The position numbers and the translations under genes are program-made. 64,000 bases of DNA from Luteirhabdus pelagi (GTDB lineage Bacteria; Bacteroidota; Bacteroidia; Flavobacteriales; Flavobacteriaceae): positions 259,277 to 323,276 of the forward strand of contig NZ_JAECMS010000005.1 in the NCBI RefSeq assembly GCF_016827595.1. The letters are read 5' to 3'. Positions 34,997 through 44,448 of this stretch are shown piece by piece. Below the pieces are notes generated by a model. The model saw only the letters and a list, made by a program, of their open reading frames with translations. It was not told the DNA's origin and did not search any database. Each line of letters begins with the position of its first letter. Position 1 is the first letter of the stretch.

Positions 34997-35026
34997 TTGC
35001 TTTCACTACCAAATCTTATAATTTTG
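34997..35026 (+). promoter_or_regulatory. Promoter of the MerR-type regulator gene
   Basis: TTG at 34997-34999, 19 bases of spacing, and TAATTTTG at 35019-35026 match the Bacteroidota consensus. The start of transcription would be near 35033, within the dyad described at 35025-35054. Confidence 0.68.
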
Positions 35027-35054
35027 TTTATCTTTAGTCTATTATTTTTAAACA
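35025..35054. promoter_or_regulatory. Dyad TGTTTA-N18-TAAACA at the MerR-type promoter
   Basis: TGTTTA at 35025-35030 and TAAACA at 35049-35054 are inverted half sites with 18 bases between. The left half overlaps the promoter -7 element. The identical arrangement occurs before crtI (36022-36051). Probable autoregulatory operator of the MerR-type protein. Confidence 0.65.
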
Positions 35055-35090
35055 TTTCAGCAGTATTGGCAGTTGCCATTTTCTTACTAT

Positions 35091-35999
35091 ATGCACGTTA
35101 AGACGCAATTCAGCATTAAAGATCTAGAGAATCTAAGCGGTATAAAGGCGCACACCATTCGTATATGGGAAAAGCGTTACAATTTACTGGAACCGCAACG
35201 CACTGAGACCAATATTCGCGAATATGACCTCACCCAACTGAAAAAGCTCTTAAACGTTACCTACCTATATAACGGTGGTTATAAAATTTCACACATAGCC
35301 GATATGCCTCCGGCCGAAATGAAGGCTCTTATAAATCAATTGGGCGAGAGCAATGAGGATGCGCAAGCGATTATGGAGATCAAGAAAGCGATGTTCAGCT
35401 TCGATATGGACCGTTTCAATACCACTTACACGCGTTTATCGGAAGAAAAATCATTTACAGACCTCTTTGAGAAAATCTTTATTCCTGTATTAACAGAAAT
35501 CGGAACCCTTTGGCAAACCGGCACTATCGATCCAGCACATGAACGCTTTATTTCAGAATTGATTAAACAAAAAATGATTCTGAATATTGAAAAGCTAACT
35601 GTGCGACCTTCCACTTCAGATAAGGTATTTTGCTTATTTCTTCCCTATGGAGAAATTCATGAAATTGGATTGCTATACGTGAAATATCAACTGCTGGTAG
35701 CAGGCTTTAAAACAATATATCTCGGGCAAAATATCCCGTTGGACAATCTAAAGCATTTATTTCACCACTACGACAATCTTCACTTTTTATCGTATCTTAC
35801 CGTTCATCCCGAGGATAAGGACATCGAGGAGTATTTTCAAACGTATTGCAAAGAGGTTTGTAATGGAAGCTCCTATCCTCTTTATATCATGGGTGCAAAG
35901 ACAGTGAAACTTTCCAAAAAACAACTACCTGCTTCCGTGAAGAAAATCGAATCCTTTCAAGCACTGAAAAAACTGCTTCAAACATTAAAAAAATCATAA
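35091..35999 (+). CDS. MerR family regulator with B12-binding-like domain (LitR/CarH type)
   Basis: A 302-residue regulator that probably controls carotenoid genes. The N-terminal MerR helix-turn-helix (FSIKDLENLSGI, IRIWEKRY) is followed by a helical B12-binding cap and a B12-binding Rossmann domain near residue 185: GEIHEIG keeps the lower-ligand pattern D/E-x-H-x-x-G. In the cap, the CarH pattern W-x9-E-H appears as W-x9-E-R (AHER), so the adenosyl-group contact residue His is lost. Light sensing by B12 is therefore uncertain. ATG at 35091 is chosen because the frame start at 35073 is a TTG with an unlike leader. It has a dyad in its own promoter and lies 56 bases before crtI. Confidence 0.85.
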   Translation: MHVKTQFSIKDLENLSGIKAHTIRIWEKRYNLLEPQRTETNIREYDLTQLKKLLNVTYLYNGGYKISHIADMPPAEMKALINQLGESNEDAQAIMEIKKAMFSFDMDRFNTTYTRLSEEKSFTDLFEKIFIPVLTEIGTLWQTGTIDPAHERFISELIKQKMILNIEKLTVRPSTSDKVFCLFLPYGEIHEIGLLYVKYQLLVAGFKTIYLGQNIPLDNLKHLFHHYDNLHFLSYLTVHPEDKDIEEYFQTYCKEVCNGSSYPLYIMGAKTVKLSKKQLPASVKKIESFQALKKLLQTLKKS

Positions 36000-36021
36000 T
36001 TTTTCAACCACTACTCAACGT

Positions 36022-36051
36022 TGTTTAATTTTTTAATAGATTTGTTAAACA
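36022..36051. promoter_or_regulatory. crt operon operator and promoter region
   Basis: TGTTTA at 36022-36027 and TAAACA at 36046-36051 are inverted half sites with 18 bases between, exactly as at the MerR-type promoter. A match to the -7 element (TAGATTTG, 36037-36044) lies between the halves, so binding would cover it. A -33 TTG lies only 13 bases upstream of it, which is too short and suggests a weak promoter or a different -33. Confidence 0.65.
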
Positions 36052-36055
36052 ACAT

Positions 36056-37519
36056 ATGAAAGATATTGCAATCATAGGCTCAGGCTTCTCATCATTAGCC
36101 GCATCATGCTACCTCGCTTCCGAAGGACATTCAGTATCCATTTATGAGAAAAACGAAACCATCGGCGGACGTGCCAGACAGTATAATCACCAAGGATTTA
36201 CTTTCGATATGGGTCCAACCTGGTATTGGATGCCCGATGTATTCGAACGGTTTTTTGAAGACTTCGGAAAAACGCCAGAAGCGTATTATACGCTATCGAA
36301 GTTAGATCCCGCCTATTCAGTTTATTTCGGCGCTCAGGATGCCATCACGATTCCAGGCTCCTTATCTGGAATTTATAAGGCATTTGAAGACGAGCAAGCA
36401 GGAAGCTCTAAACCTCTTAAAAAATTCATGGACGAGGCCCAAAATAATTACGATGTGGCCATCAAGGATTTGGTCTATCGTCCAGGGTTGTCACCGTTCG
36501 AGTTGGTCACTCCGGTTACCATGAAAAAAATAGGACAGTTTTTCAGTACCATCAGCAAAACGGTTCGTAAAGAATTTTCAAATTCTAAACTTATCTCAAT
36601 CTTAGAGTTTCCAGTATTATTTTTAGGCGCTAAACCGTCCAATACCCCCGCTTTTTACAGCTTTATGAATTATGCCGATTTCGGACTAGGAACCTTTCAT
36701 CCAAAGGACGGGATGTATTCCGTTATTAAAGGAATGGCCCAACTAGCTCACGAACTTGGGGTTACCATCAAAACAAACCAAACGGTTGAAAACATCGTAA
36801 TTACTGATAAAACTGCTACCGGAATTACCGTGAATGGAACAGAGATACACGCCGATATAATTTTAAGTGGTGCCGATTACCATCATACCGAGACCCTACT
36901 CCCCACCGAATTTCGACAGTATTCGGAATCCTATTGGGAGAAAAAAACCTTCGCTCCCTCTTCCCTATTATTTTATGTTGGTTTCGACAAGAAGCTTGAA
37001 AATGTGGATCACCATACGCTATTCTTCGATGTCGATTTTGAAGCGCATGCGAAGGCCATCTACGATACGCCAAAATGGCCAGATAAACCCTTATTCTATG
37101 CCAGTTTTCCTTCCAAGACTGATGCCAGTGCGGCTCCTGATGGGAAAGAGGCAGGAATTTTTCTTATTCCATTGGCGCCTGGATTGGAGGATACAGAGGA
37201 ATTACGAGAAGAATATTTCAACAAAATCATCGCTAGATTTGAAACCATAACCCAACAAGACGTAAAAAATAATGTTATATTTAAGAAGTCCTATTGTGTG
37301 AACGATTTCATTCAAGATTATAATTCGTACAAAGGCAATGCCTACGGACTGGCCAATACATTAATGCAAACTGCATTCTTGCGGCCGAGTTTAAAAAGCA
37401 AGAAAGTAAAGAACTTATTTTTTACTGGTCAGTTAACAGTACCGGGGCCAGGTGTTCCACCTTCCCTCATTTCCGGAAAACTGTCGGCAGGTCTTGTACA
37501 AAAAGAAATTGCATCGTGA
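36056..37519 (+). CDS. crtI: Phytoene desaturase CrtI
   Basis: A 487-residue FAD-dependent phytoene desaturase that converts phytoene to lycopene. The N-terminal dinucleotide-binding motif IIGSGFSSLAASCYL with YEKNETIGGRARQ is at residues 5-42; the C-terminal signature lies in the segment FFTGQLTVPGPGVPPSLISG near residue 460. Length and end are normal for CrtI. It opens the four-gene carotenoid operon and overlaps crtB by four bases (GTGA). Confidence 0.95.
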   Translation: MKDIAIIGSGFSSLAASCYLASEGHSVSIYEKNETIGGRARQYNHQGFTFDMGPTWYWMPDVFERFFEDFGKTPEAYYTLSKLDPAYSVYFGAQDAITIPGSLSGIYKAFEDEQAGSSKPLKKFMDEAQNNYDVAIKDLVYRPGLSPFELVTPVTMKKIGQFFSTISKTVRKEFSNSKLISILEFPVLFLGAKPSNTPAFYSFMNYADFGLGTFHPKDGMYSVIKGMAQLAHELGVTIKTNQTVENIVITDKTATGITVNGTEIHADIILSGADYHHTETLLPTEFRQYSESYWEKKTFAPSSLLFYVGFDKKLENVDHHTLFFDVDFEAHAKAIYDTPKWPDKPLFYASFPSKTDASAAPDGKEAGIFLIPLAPGLEDTEELREEYFNKIIARFETITQQDVKNNVIFKKSYCVNDFIQDYNSYKGNAYGLANTLMQTAFLRPSLKSKKVKNLFFTGQLTVPGPGVPPSLISGKLSAGLVQKEIAS

Positions 37520-38358
37520 AAGCATTATTCGACAACGTATCCCAAATTTGCAGCCGCAAGGTAACGAACACTTATAGTACCTCGTTCTCTTTGGCTACCA
37601 AGATGCTTGCGCCCTCTATTCGGCAGCACATCTACAATATTTATGGCTTTGTTCGCTTTGCCGATGAAATCGTTGACTCATTTCATGGGTACGATAAAGA
37701 AGTTCTCTTCGACCGATTTGAACAGGATCTAGACAACGCCCTTTCTGAAAGAATAAGCCTGAACCCAATTTTAAACTCCTTTCAGCATACGGTTCACGAG
37801 TACAATATCGAGCGTCACCTAATCGACGCCTTTATGAATAGCATGCGGCTCGATCTTACGAAGAAAGAGTATACTTCGCAGCAAGAGTTTGAAGACTATA
37901 TCTACGGTTCTGCCGATGTCGTGGGTTTGATGTGCTTACGGGTTTTTGTGAAGGGTGATACTGAAAAATATGAAGCGTTGAAGGAATCGGCTAAGCATCT
38001 CGGTTCCGCTTTTCAAAAGGTAAACTTCCTTCGCGATTTAAAGGCAGATCACGATGGTTTGGATCGCACCTACTTTCCAAACACCAATCTCGATGCCTTG
38101 GATGAAGTTTCTAAGGCTGAGATAATTGCGGAGATTGAAAACGACTTTAAGGAAGGATATAAAGGAATTCTTCATCTTCCTGCTGAAGCCAAATTCGGGG
38201 TGTATATGGCATATCGCTATTACCGAAGATTACTGAAAAAACTACACCGAACACCAGCCATGGAAATAAAAAACAGTCGTATCCGTGTGCCGAATTATGA
38301 AAAATTCGGACTTTTGACACGCTGTTACGTAAAATATCAATTAAAATTAGTGCGATAG
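37516..38358 (+). CDS. crtB: Phytoene synthase CrtB
   Basis: A 280-residue phytoene synthase joining two geranylgeranyl diphosphates. The first Asp-rich motif is DEIVDSFHGYD near residue 51 and the second is NFLRDLKADHD near residue 172; both metal-binding sites are complete. The start is GTG inside the crtI stop (GTGA at 37516), which fits translational coupling. A geranylgeranyl diphosphate synthase gene is not in the window and must lie elsewhere. Confidence 0.95.
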   Translation: MKALFDNVSQICSRKVTNTYSTSFSLATKMLAPSIRQHIYNIYGFVRFADEIVDSFHGYDKEVLFDRFEQDLDNALSERISLNPILNSFQHTVHEYNIERHLIDAFMNSMRLDLTKKEYTSQQEFEDYIYGSADVVGLMCLRVFVKGDTEKYEALKESAKHLGSAFQKVNFLRDLKADHDGLDRTYFPNTNLDALDEVSKAEIIAEIENDFKEGYKGILHLPAEAKFGVYMAYRYYRRLLKKLHRTPAMEIKNSRIRVPNYEKFGLLTRCYVKYQLKLVR

Positions 38359-38362
38359 GAAT

Positions 38363-38815
38363 ATGGACGTAGTCTTGTGGATTTTAATTTTTCTCACCAC
38401 TTTCTGTATCATGGAATTTATGGCGTGGTTTACCCATAAATATATCATGCATGGGTTTTTATGGAGTCTACATAAAGATCATCATATAAAGGATCACAAC
38501 AGTTGGTGGGAACGAAACGATTTTTTCTTTCTTTTTTACGCTGCCGTTAGCATTGGTTGTTTTGTTGGGTGGCAATATTATGGTTTTTGGGCAGGGTTAC
38601 CGATTGGACTTGGTATTTTCGCTTATGGTGTTACCTATTTTATGGTACATGACATCTTTATCCACCAACGCTTCAAGCTTTTTCGCAATGCGAACAATTG
38701 GTATGCAAAAGGCATTCGAAGAGCACACAAAATCCATCATAAACATATCGGAAAGGAAGATGGGGAATGCTTCGGAATGCTAGTACCTCCGTTTCGATTC
38801 TTCAACAAAAAATAA
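38363..38815 (+). CDS. crtZ: Beta-carotene hydroxylase CrtZ
   Basis: A 150-residue di-iron membrane hydroxylase that converts beta-carotene to zeaxanthin through beta-cryptoxanthin. All His motifs of the fatty acid hydroxylase superfamily are present: HKYIMH near residue 22, HKDHH near 34, HDIFIHQR near 95 and HKIHH near 117. Several membrane helices lie between them. It sits between crtB and the cyclase gene, sharing the operon. Confidence 0.94.
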   Translation: MDVVLWILIFLTTFCIMEFMAWFTHKYIMHGFLWSLHKDHHIKDHNSWWERNDFFFLFYAAVSIGCFVGWQYYGFWAGLPIGLGIFAYGVTYFMVHDIFIHQRFKLFRNANNWYAKGIRRAHKIHHKHIGKEDGECFGMLVPPFRFFNKK

Positions 38816-39508
38816 ATGGAGTATCTCTATCTCGGATTGAACCTCGGTTCTTTTCTGATTCCTTTTCTGTTCAGTTTTCACCCTAGGTTACAATTCCATA
38901 AAAAGTGGCGGTCGTTTTTCCCTGCGGTAATCATTATGATGCTGGTCTTTATACCATGGGATATCATATTTACTGCTGAAGTCTTTTGGGGCTTTAATGA
39001 AGACTATATTACGGGCCTCCATGTAGTAGGCTTACCAATTGAAGAATGGCTCTTCTTTATCTGTATTCCGTATGCCTGTATTTTTACCTACTACGCCCTA
39101 CAGGAGCTTCTACCACAGTTGATGTTTTCAGAACGAATTACGTCAATTATTTGTGTTAGCTTATTTTCGGTATTAATAGTCACCCTATGGTACTTCTACG
39201 ATCGTTGGTACACGCTTGTGAATTTTATATATGGGATGCTTGTGCTGGGTTGGGTGTACAATTATGATAGGCGCTTACTGCAACGCTTTCTACCTTTCTT
39301 TTTGATTATTCAAATTCCCTTTTTTTTGGTGAATGGCATCCTTACCGGTACCGGGCTCCCCGAGCCTGTTGTATGGTATAACAATACCGAAAACTTAGGA
39401 ATACGAATGATTACAATTCCAATTGAAGACGTAATCTATAATCTAGGGATGCTATTGACAGTTTTATTCTTTACTGAAAAACTGGAAAAGCGACATCAGA
39501 ATAGTTGA
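38816..39508 (+). CDS. crtYcd: Fused heterodimer-type lycopene cyclase (CrtYcd)
   Basis: A 230-residue membrane protein with two copies of the lycopene cyclase domain: the first holds PIEEWLFF near residue 76 and the second PIEDVIYNLG near residue 201. Each is the landmark of the CrtYc/CrtYd type; the two halves are fused here, as in other Bacteroidota. It cyclises lycopene to beta-carotene. It begins right after the crtZ stop. CrtY of the classical FAD type is absent from this operon. Confidence 0.88.
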   Translation: MEYLYLGLNLGSFLIPFLFSFHPRLQFHKKWRSFFPAVIIMMLVFIPWDIIFTAEVFWGFNEDYITGLHVVGLPIEEWLFFICIPYACIFTYYALQELLPQLMFSERITSIICVSLFSVLIVTLWYFYDRWYTLVNFIYGMLVLGWVYNYDRRLLQRFLPFFLIIQIPFFLVNGILTGTGLPEPVVWYNNTENLGIRMITIPIEDVIYNLGMLLTVLFFTEKLEKRHQNS

Positions 39509-39509
39509 A

Positions 39510-40070
39510 CTAATCTTTAAGCAATTGCTTTACTATTTCATGGGTACGATCGCTATTCCAATCGGCTGCGCCAGTTTTGTTTACCACAATAGTTCCTTCT
39601 TTTGAAATAATGAATGTCGTAGGAAGCGATGTAACCTGTAACGGCTTTGGCGCCTGATACTTTTGAAAATATATTGGAAGATTGTATTTATTGCTATCCA
39701 TAAATTTTGCCACCACTTCAGGCTCCTCCGAGGTCACAAAATAAAATTTCACCCTACTTCCATAGGTATCGTACAGCGATTGAAAGGAGGGCATCTCTGC
39801 CACACAGGGAGGACACCAAGTAGCCCAAAAATTGAGCACTACCACCTCACCTTTTGCCTCTTCAAACTGAACATGGGAACCTTTACTATCCTCAAGCTGC
39901 CAGCGATATTCTTCAACTGTTGTTCGCTCTTCCTCTGAGAGTTCAGAGGGACTAAAAGACAGCAGTCGCTGAATGGGAACCTGTATTAGCATTCTAGTCT
40001 GAGGAATCAGTAATAATGCTAGCACTATGACAAATAATATGTTTCCCCAGTTTTTACGTATAAACTTCAT
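39510..40070 (-). CDS. TlpA-like membrane-anchored thiol-disulfide oxidoreductase
   Basis: A 186-residue thioredoxin-fold protein with one N-terminal helix (about residues 10-27), so it faces the periplasm. The redox site is WATWCPPC near residue 82, and the cis-Pro loop TSLPTTFII lies near residue 147. It resembles TlpA/ResA proteins for cytochrome or envelope redox work. It converges with the cyclase gene, with one base between the stop codons. Confidence 0.9.
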   Translation of the reverse strand: MKFIRKNWGNILFVIVLALLLIPQTRMLIQVPIQRLLSFSPSELSEEERTTVEEYRWQLEDSKGSHVQFEEAKGEVVVLNFWATWCPPCVAEMPSFQSLYDTYGSRVKFYFVTSEEPEVVAKFMDSNKYNLPIYFQKYQAPKPLQVTSLPTTFIISKEGTIVVNKTGAADWNSDRTHEIVKQLLKD

Positions 40071-40236
40071 ATCACAATATTATTGCGTTGATACCAAAAT
40101 TGAAAGTGAAATATTTCAACCAAATAATCTTAATTTTATGTTAATAAATTGACATATTGAGAACTGTTAACTACTTTACGTATTCCAATCGCAGATGTAG
40201 TATCCCCAATTCTACGCTACCCAAAATACCTACATT

Positions 40237-40905
40237 ATGAAATTGGTACAACTCATTCTTCTATTATTTTTTATTCCCGCTTGTGCGCAGGTTGGGATCA
40301 ACACTAACAGTCCGACCGCTAGTTTGGATGTTAACGGCAACGTTCGGATTCGAACCGTAAATGAAACACCCCACCCGGAAATTGCCAAGGATTCGATTTT
40401 GGTTATCGGACGTGACGGAACCGTGCAAAAAATAAAGGCCACCGAAATTATTGACAAAGCATTACCCTCCGTTGTCAAAGGAACATTTGGAGCCTCGTCG
40501 TCCATATCGCTTTCACTTCTCTCGGGAAACGCAACGCTTCCCTTTAACAATGAAGTATTCGACACAAACAATGAATTCAATACCAGCACCTATACATTTA
40601 CAGCAAAAAATGAGGGTATTTATTCTATTGCTGTTCAAATCAAAACAAACGGTTCCATCGGTGTTGCCACCAATTTTGGAGTGGCCATCCTTCATAATGG
40701 ATCAATTGCCGTGCAGAACAGTTTCGCTAATGTTGGGATCCTGGGTATTAATGCTACGCCTCCCGTACGAGATGCCAGCACTCTTCTTCAACTAAATGCA
40801 GGTGATACCATTCGATTTCAGATTTTAGGTAGTATAGCATTAGGGACAGTGAACATTCTTGGCGATGCTAGCAGCAGTCAGTTTTCAATTCACCAAATAC
40901 GCTAA
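40237..40905 (+). CDS. Secreted protein with C1q-like C-terminal domain
   Basis: A 222-residue protein. After a signal peptide (cleavage near residue 18, ACAQ) comes the sequence VGINTNSPTASLDVNGNVRI, a module common in secreted Bacteroidota proteins. The second half, with ST-rich beta strands and the ends YTFTAKNEGIYSIAVQIKTN and LQLNAGDTIRFQI, looks like a C1q/TNF-like jelly roll. The function is unknown; binding to surfaces or ligands is a guess. It has a bidirectional terminator after it. Confidence 0.7.
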   Translation: MKLVQLILLLFFIPACAQVGINTNSPTASLDVNGNVRIRTVNETPHPEIAKDSILVIGRDGTVQKIKATEIIDKALPSVVKGTFGASSSISLSLLSGNATLPFNNEVFDTNNEFNTSTYTFTAKNEGIYSIAVQIKTNGSIGVATNFGVAILHNGSIAVQNSFANVGILGINATPPVRDASTLLQLNAGDTIRFQILGSIALGTVNILGDASSSQFSIHQIR

Positions 40906-40920
40906 TCTCCATAGCTATTA

Positions 40921-40950
40921 AAAAAGGCTAGCGACAATGCTAGCCTTTTT
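40921..40950. terminator. Bidirectional terminator
   Basis: AAAAAGGCTAGC (40921-40932) pairs with GCTAGCCTTTTT (40939-40950) around a six-base loop. It serves the C1q-like gene on the plus strand and aconitase on the minus strand. Confidence 0.93.
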
Positions 40951-40969
40951 CTGTAGATACTATAATGAA

Positions 40970-43234
40970 TTACTGGTTTTGCTTCTTAATCAAGTTAAGG
41001 GCAGACCCTTCTCGGTACCACTTAATTTGCGCATCATTGTACGTATGATTTGCTTTGATGATATCCTTGCTTCCATCGGAATGCACTACTTCAAGGGTTA
41101 GTGGCTTTCCTTCCGAAAAGTCAGCTATATCCACAAAGTTAAAGGTATCATCCTCCTGAATTTTATCATAATCGGCTTCGTTGGCAAATGTCAATGCCAG
41201 CATACCTTGCTTCTTCAAGTTTGTTTCGTGAATTCTGGCAAAAGACTTCACCAATACGGCAGCTACACCTAAATGACGTGGCTGCATGGCCGCATGCTCA
41301 CGTGAGGATCCTTCCCCGTAGTTATGATCGCCCACAACAATGGTTTTTATTCCTTTCTTCTTGTACTCACGCTGTACATCGGGAACTCCTCCATATTCAC
41401 CATCCAATTGATTTTTCACAAAATTGGTTTTCTTGTTGAAGGCATTTACGGCACCGATTAAGGTGTTGTTCGAAATATTATCCAAATGACCTCGGTAACG
41501 CAACCATGGACCTGCCATTGAAATATGGTCTGTAGTACACTTTCCAAACGCCTTGATCAACAATTTTACACCTTGAAGCTCTTCATCCTGGATAGGTTTA
41601 AAGGGCGTTAACAATTGAAGTCGCTCGCTATCGCTTGCCACTTTAACCTCAACACCACTTCCGTCTTCACGAGGCTCTAAATATCCATTGTCTTCTACTT
41701 CGAATCCTTTAGGAGGCAATTCAATTCCTCTTGGGATGTCCAGTTTCACTTCTTCACCATCTTCATTAATCAAGGTATCGTGAAGCGGATCGAAATCCAA
41801 TCGACCAGAAATGGCAATAGCTGCTACCATTTCAGGAGATCCTACAAAAGCGTGTGTATTCGGGTTTCCATCGGCACGTTTGGAGAAGTTACGATTAAAG
41901 GAATGCACGATGGTATTCTTTTCATCGCCCATCATATCGCTTCTATCCCACTGTCCAATACAGGGTCCACAAGCATTTGTAAATACCGTTGCACCCAAAT
42001 CTTCAAAAACCTTTAATAATCCGTCACGTTCCGCGGTATAGCGAATCTGTTCCGAACCAGGATTGATTCCGAAATCGGATTTCGGTTTTAATTTTTTATC
42101 GATAGCCTGTTGCGCAATGGAAGCCGCTCTTGTTAAATCCTCGTATGACGAGTTCGTACAAGAACCGATAAGTCCCCACTCAACTTTAATTGGCCAATCG
42201 TTTTCTTTTGCTTTTTTACCCAACTCGCCAACAGGTGTAGCAAGATCTGGAGTGAAGGGTCCGTTTAGGTGAGGACGCAATTCATCGAGATTAATTTCGA
42301 TTACTTGATCGAAATACTGTTCTGGGTTTTTATATACTTCAGGATCGCCTGTAAGGTGTTCCTTAATTTTGTTTGCTTCATCGGCTACTTCAGCGCGTTC
42401 GGTAGCTCTAAGGAAACGCTCCATGGCTTCGTCATAACCAAAGGTTGAAGTCGTCGCACCTATTTCAGCTCCCATATTACAGATTGTCCCTTTTCCAGTA
42501 CAGGATAGGTTCTTCGCTCCAGGTCCGAAATATTCAACGATACAACCGGTACCTCCCTTTACGGTAAGTATATCGGCCACCTTCAAGATAACATCCTTAG
42601 AGGCCGTCCATCCATTAATATTCCCTGTCAATTTCACACCGATTAACTTCGGAAACTTCAATTCCCAAGGCATTCCTGCCATTACATCTACAGCATCGGC
42701 TCCTCCAACTCCAATAGCCACCATTCCTAGTCCGCCCGCATTAACGGTATGACTATCGGTACCGATCATCATCCCACCAGGGAAGGCATAATTTTCAAGA
42801 ACAACCTGGTGGATAATCCCAGCTCCAGGCTTCCAAAAACCGATACCATATTTATTGGAAACAGATTCTAGAAAATCAAATACTTCATGACTGGTTTCAT
42901 TCGCCCGCTGCAAATCTTGTTTTGCACCTTGTTTTGCTTGAATAAGGTGGTCGCAATGAACCGTAGTTGGTACCGCGACTTTATCTTTTCCGGCTTGCAT
43001 GAATTGTAGCAAAGCCATTTGTGCGGTAGCATCTTGACATGCAATTCTATCTGGGGCAAAATCGACATAATCCTTACCTCTTTCAAATTTCTGGGAAGGG
43101 GCTCCATCCCAAAGGTGACTGTAAAGAATTTTTTCTGAAAGAGTTAGTGGTTTCCCAGCGATTTCACGGGCTTTATCTACCCTTTCCGCCATTTGGGAAT
43201 ACACCTTCTTGATCATATCAATATCGAATGCCAT
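40970..43234 (-). CDS. acn: Aconitate hydratase
   Basis: A 754-residue aconitase of the mitochondrial type (citrate to isocitrate, TCA cycle). The [4Fe-4S] ligands are visible: first Cys in [11 protein letters not shown] near residue 356 and the pair in [10 protein letters not shown] near 420; a swivel domain with [11 protein letters not shown] near residue 640 is typical. The reading frame is complete and of usual length. A likely promoter element TAGTTTTG lies at 43266-43273 on the minus strand, without an evident -33. Confidence 0.96.
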   Translation of the reverse strand: MAFDIDMIKKVYSQMAERVDKAREIAGKPLTLSEKILYSHLWDGAPSQKFERGKDYVDFAPDRIACQDATAQMALLQFMQAGKDKVAVPTTVHCDHLIQAKQGAKQDLQRANETSHEVFDFLESVSNKYGIGFWKPGAGIIHQVVLENYAFPGGMMIGTDSHTVNAGGLGMVAIGVGGADAVDVMAGMPWELKFPKLIGVKLTGNINGWTASKDVILKVADILTVKGGTGCIVEYFGPGAKNLSCTGKGTICNMGAEIGATTSTFGYDEAMERFLRATERAEVADEANKIKEHLTGDPEVYKNPEQYFDQVIEINLDELRPHLNGPFTPDLATPVGELGKKAKENDWPIKVEWGLIGSCTNSSYEDLTRAASIAQQAIDKKLKPKSDFGINPGSEQIRYTAERDGLLKVFEDLGATVFTNACGPCIGQWDRSDMMGDEKNTIVHSFNRNFSKRADGNPNTHAFVGSPEMVAAIAISGRLDFDPLHDTLINEDGEEVKLDIPRGIELPPKGFEVEDNGYLEPREDGSGVEVKVASDSERLQLLTPFKPIQDEELQGVKLLIKAFGKCTTDHISMAGPWLRYRGHLDNISNNTLIGAVNAFNKKTNFVKNQLDGEYGGVPDVQREYKKKGIKTIVVGDHNYGEGSSREHAAMQPRHLGVAAVLVKSFARIHETNLKKQGMLALTFANEADYDKIQEDDTFNFVDIADFSEGKPLTLEVVHSDGSKDIIKANHTYNDAQIKWYREGSALNLIKKQNQ

Positions 43235-43458
43235 AGTTGTCTAATTTTAATTTTTTGAAGTCTTGCAAAACTACAAAAATTCGACATGATTTAAAAATAC
43301 ACAACGTATTGGCTAAAAGAGTAGAAATAATTCATAAAAACCTAATATTTAATGAATTATTTTGTCAAATATCCAATTTTAAATAAAGAAAATTATCGAA
43401 TTAAAAATTTTAGGAAGTTCAACTTTGATTGGAAAGATTCTAAATTGAAGGTGAAGTA

Positions 43459-44412
43459 TTACAGAAGTTTCGCAATAATTGCTTCAAGGGTAAGTCCTTC
43501 TGCCTCGGCCTTATAATTTTTGATCATACGATGCCGTAGAATTCCTACTGCAACTTTCTGAACATCTTCTATATCGGGTGAAAATTTTCCATGTAATGCT
43601 GCATGGGCTTTAGCACCTAAGATTAGATTCTGTGAAGCTCTGGGCCCTGCGCCCCAATCGATATATTTCTGAACGATTTCTGGAGCAGCTTGACTTTTTG
43701 GACGTGTTTTTCCCACTAATGTCACCGCATATTCGATAACATTATCGGCTACTGGGATTTTTCGAATAAGGTTTTGATATTCGAGAATCTCTTCTGCTGA
43801 AAACAGTGAATTAACCGTTGCCTGTTCTCCGGAAGTCGTGCTTTTTACCACATCTACCTCTTCGGTAAAAGATGGGTAGTCTAGCGTAATAGCAAACATG
43901 AAACGGTCTAACTGCGCCTCTGGTAATGGATACGTTCCTTCTTGCTCAATTGGGTTTTGCGTTGCCAGTACGAAATATGGCTGATCTAATTTATAATGAT
44001 GCCCTGCTACTGTCACCGCTCGTTCTTGCATAGCTTCCAACAGTGCTGCCTGTGTTTTAGGCGGTGTTCGGTTAATCTCATCGGCCAAAATAATATTCGC
44101 AAAGATAGGTCCCTTGATAAATTTAAACTCACGATTCTTATCCAGAATCTCAGAGCCAAGGATATCGCTTGGCATCAAATCGGGCGTAAATTGAATTCTT
44201 TTAAATTGCAATCCGAGTGTCTGTGCAACCGTATTCACCAATAAGGTTTTTGCCAATCCCGGCACGCCGATTAAGAGCGCATGGCCACCAGAGAAAATAG
44301 ACAGCAATACCTGTTCCACCACATCATCTTGACCGACGATCACTTTACTGATTTCGGTTCTAAGCGCTTTATATTTTTGGACCAGTTGTTCTACTGCTGC
44401 GACGTCGGACAT
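43459..44412 (-). CDS. MoxR family AAA+ ATPase
   Basis: A 317-residue MoxR ATPase. Walker A is GVPGLAKTLL near residue 44; Walker B and the following helix read LADEINRTPPKTQAALLEAM near residue 104, with the sensor motif TQNPIEQEGTYPLPEAQLDRF near 146. MoxR proteins act as chaperones, often with von Willebrand A-domain partners, which are absent here. It lies 36 bases after the SurA-type gene and is probably co-transcribed with that cluster. Confidence 0.93.
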   Translation of the reverse strand: MSDVAAVEQLVQKYKALRTEISKVIVGQDDVVEQVLLSIFSGGHALLIGVPGLAKTLLVNTVAQTLGLQFKRIQFTPDLMPSDILGSEILDKNREFKFIKGPIFANIILADEINRTPPKTQAALLEAMQERAVTVAGHHYKLDQPYFVLATQNPIEQEGTYPLPEAQLDRFMFAITLDYPSFTEEVDVVKSTTSGEQATVNSLFSAEEILEYQNLIRKIPVADNVIEYAVTLVGKTRPKSQAAPEIVQKYIDWGAGPRASQNLILGAKAHAALHGKFSPDIEDVQKVAVGILRHRMIKNYKAEAEGLTLEAIIAKLL

Positions 44413-44448
44413 AAATTTAAAATTTCTGAATTAGGGAAAGATACGATC

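Noticed and set aside
34533-35037. Plus-strand open frames across the tRNA-Lys and tRNA-Leu genes
   Set aside because: Translation of tRNAs and a dispersed repeat gives apparent frames with no protein family.
36825-37250. Shadow frames in crtI on both strands
   Set aside because: crtI covers the region in one intact frame with family motifs.
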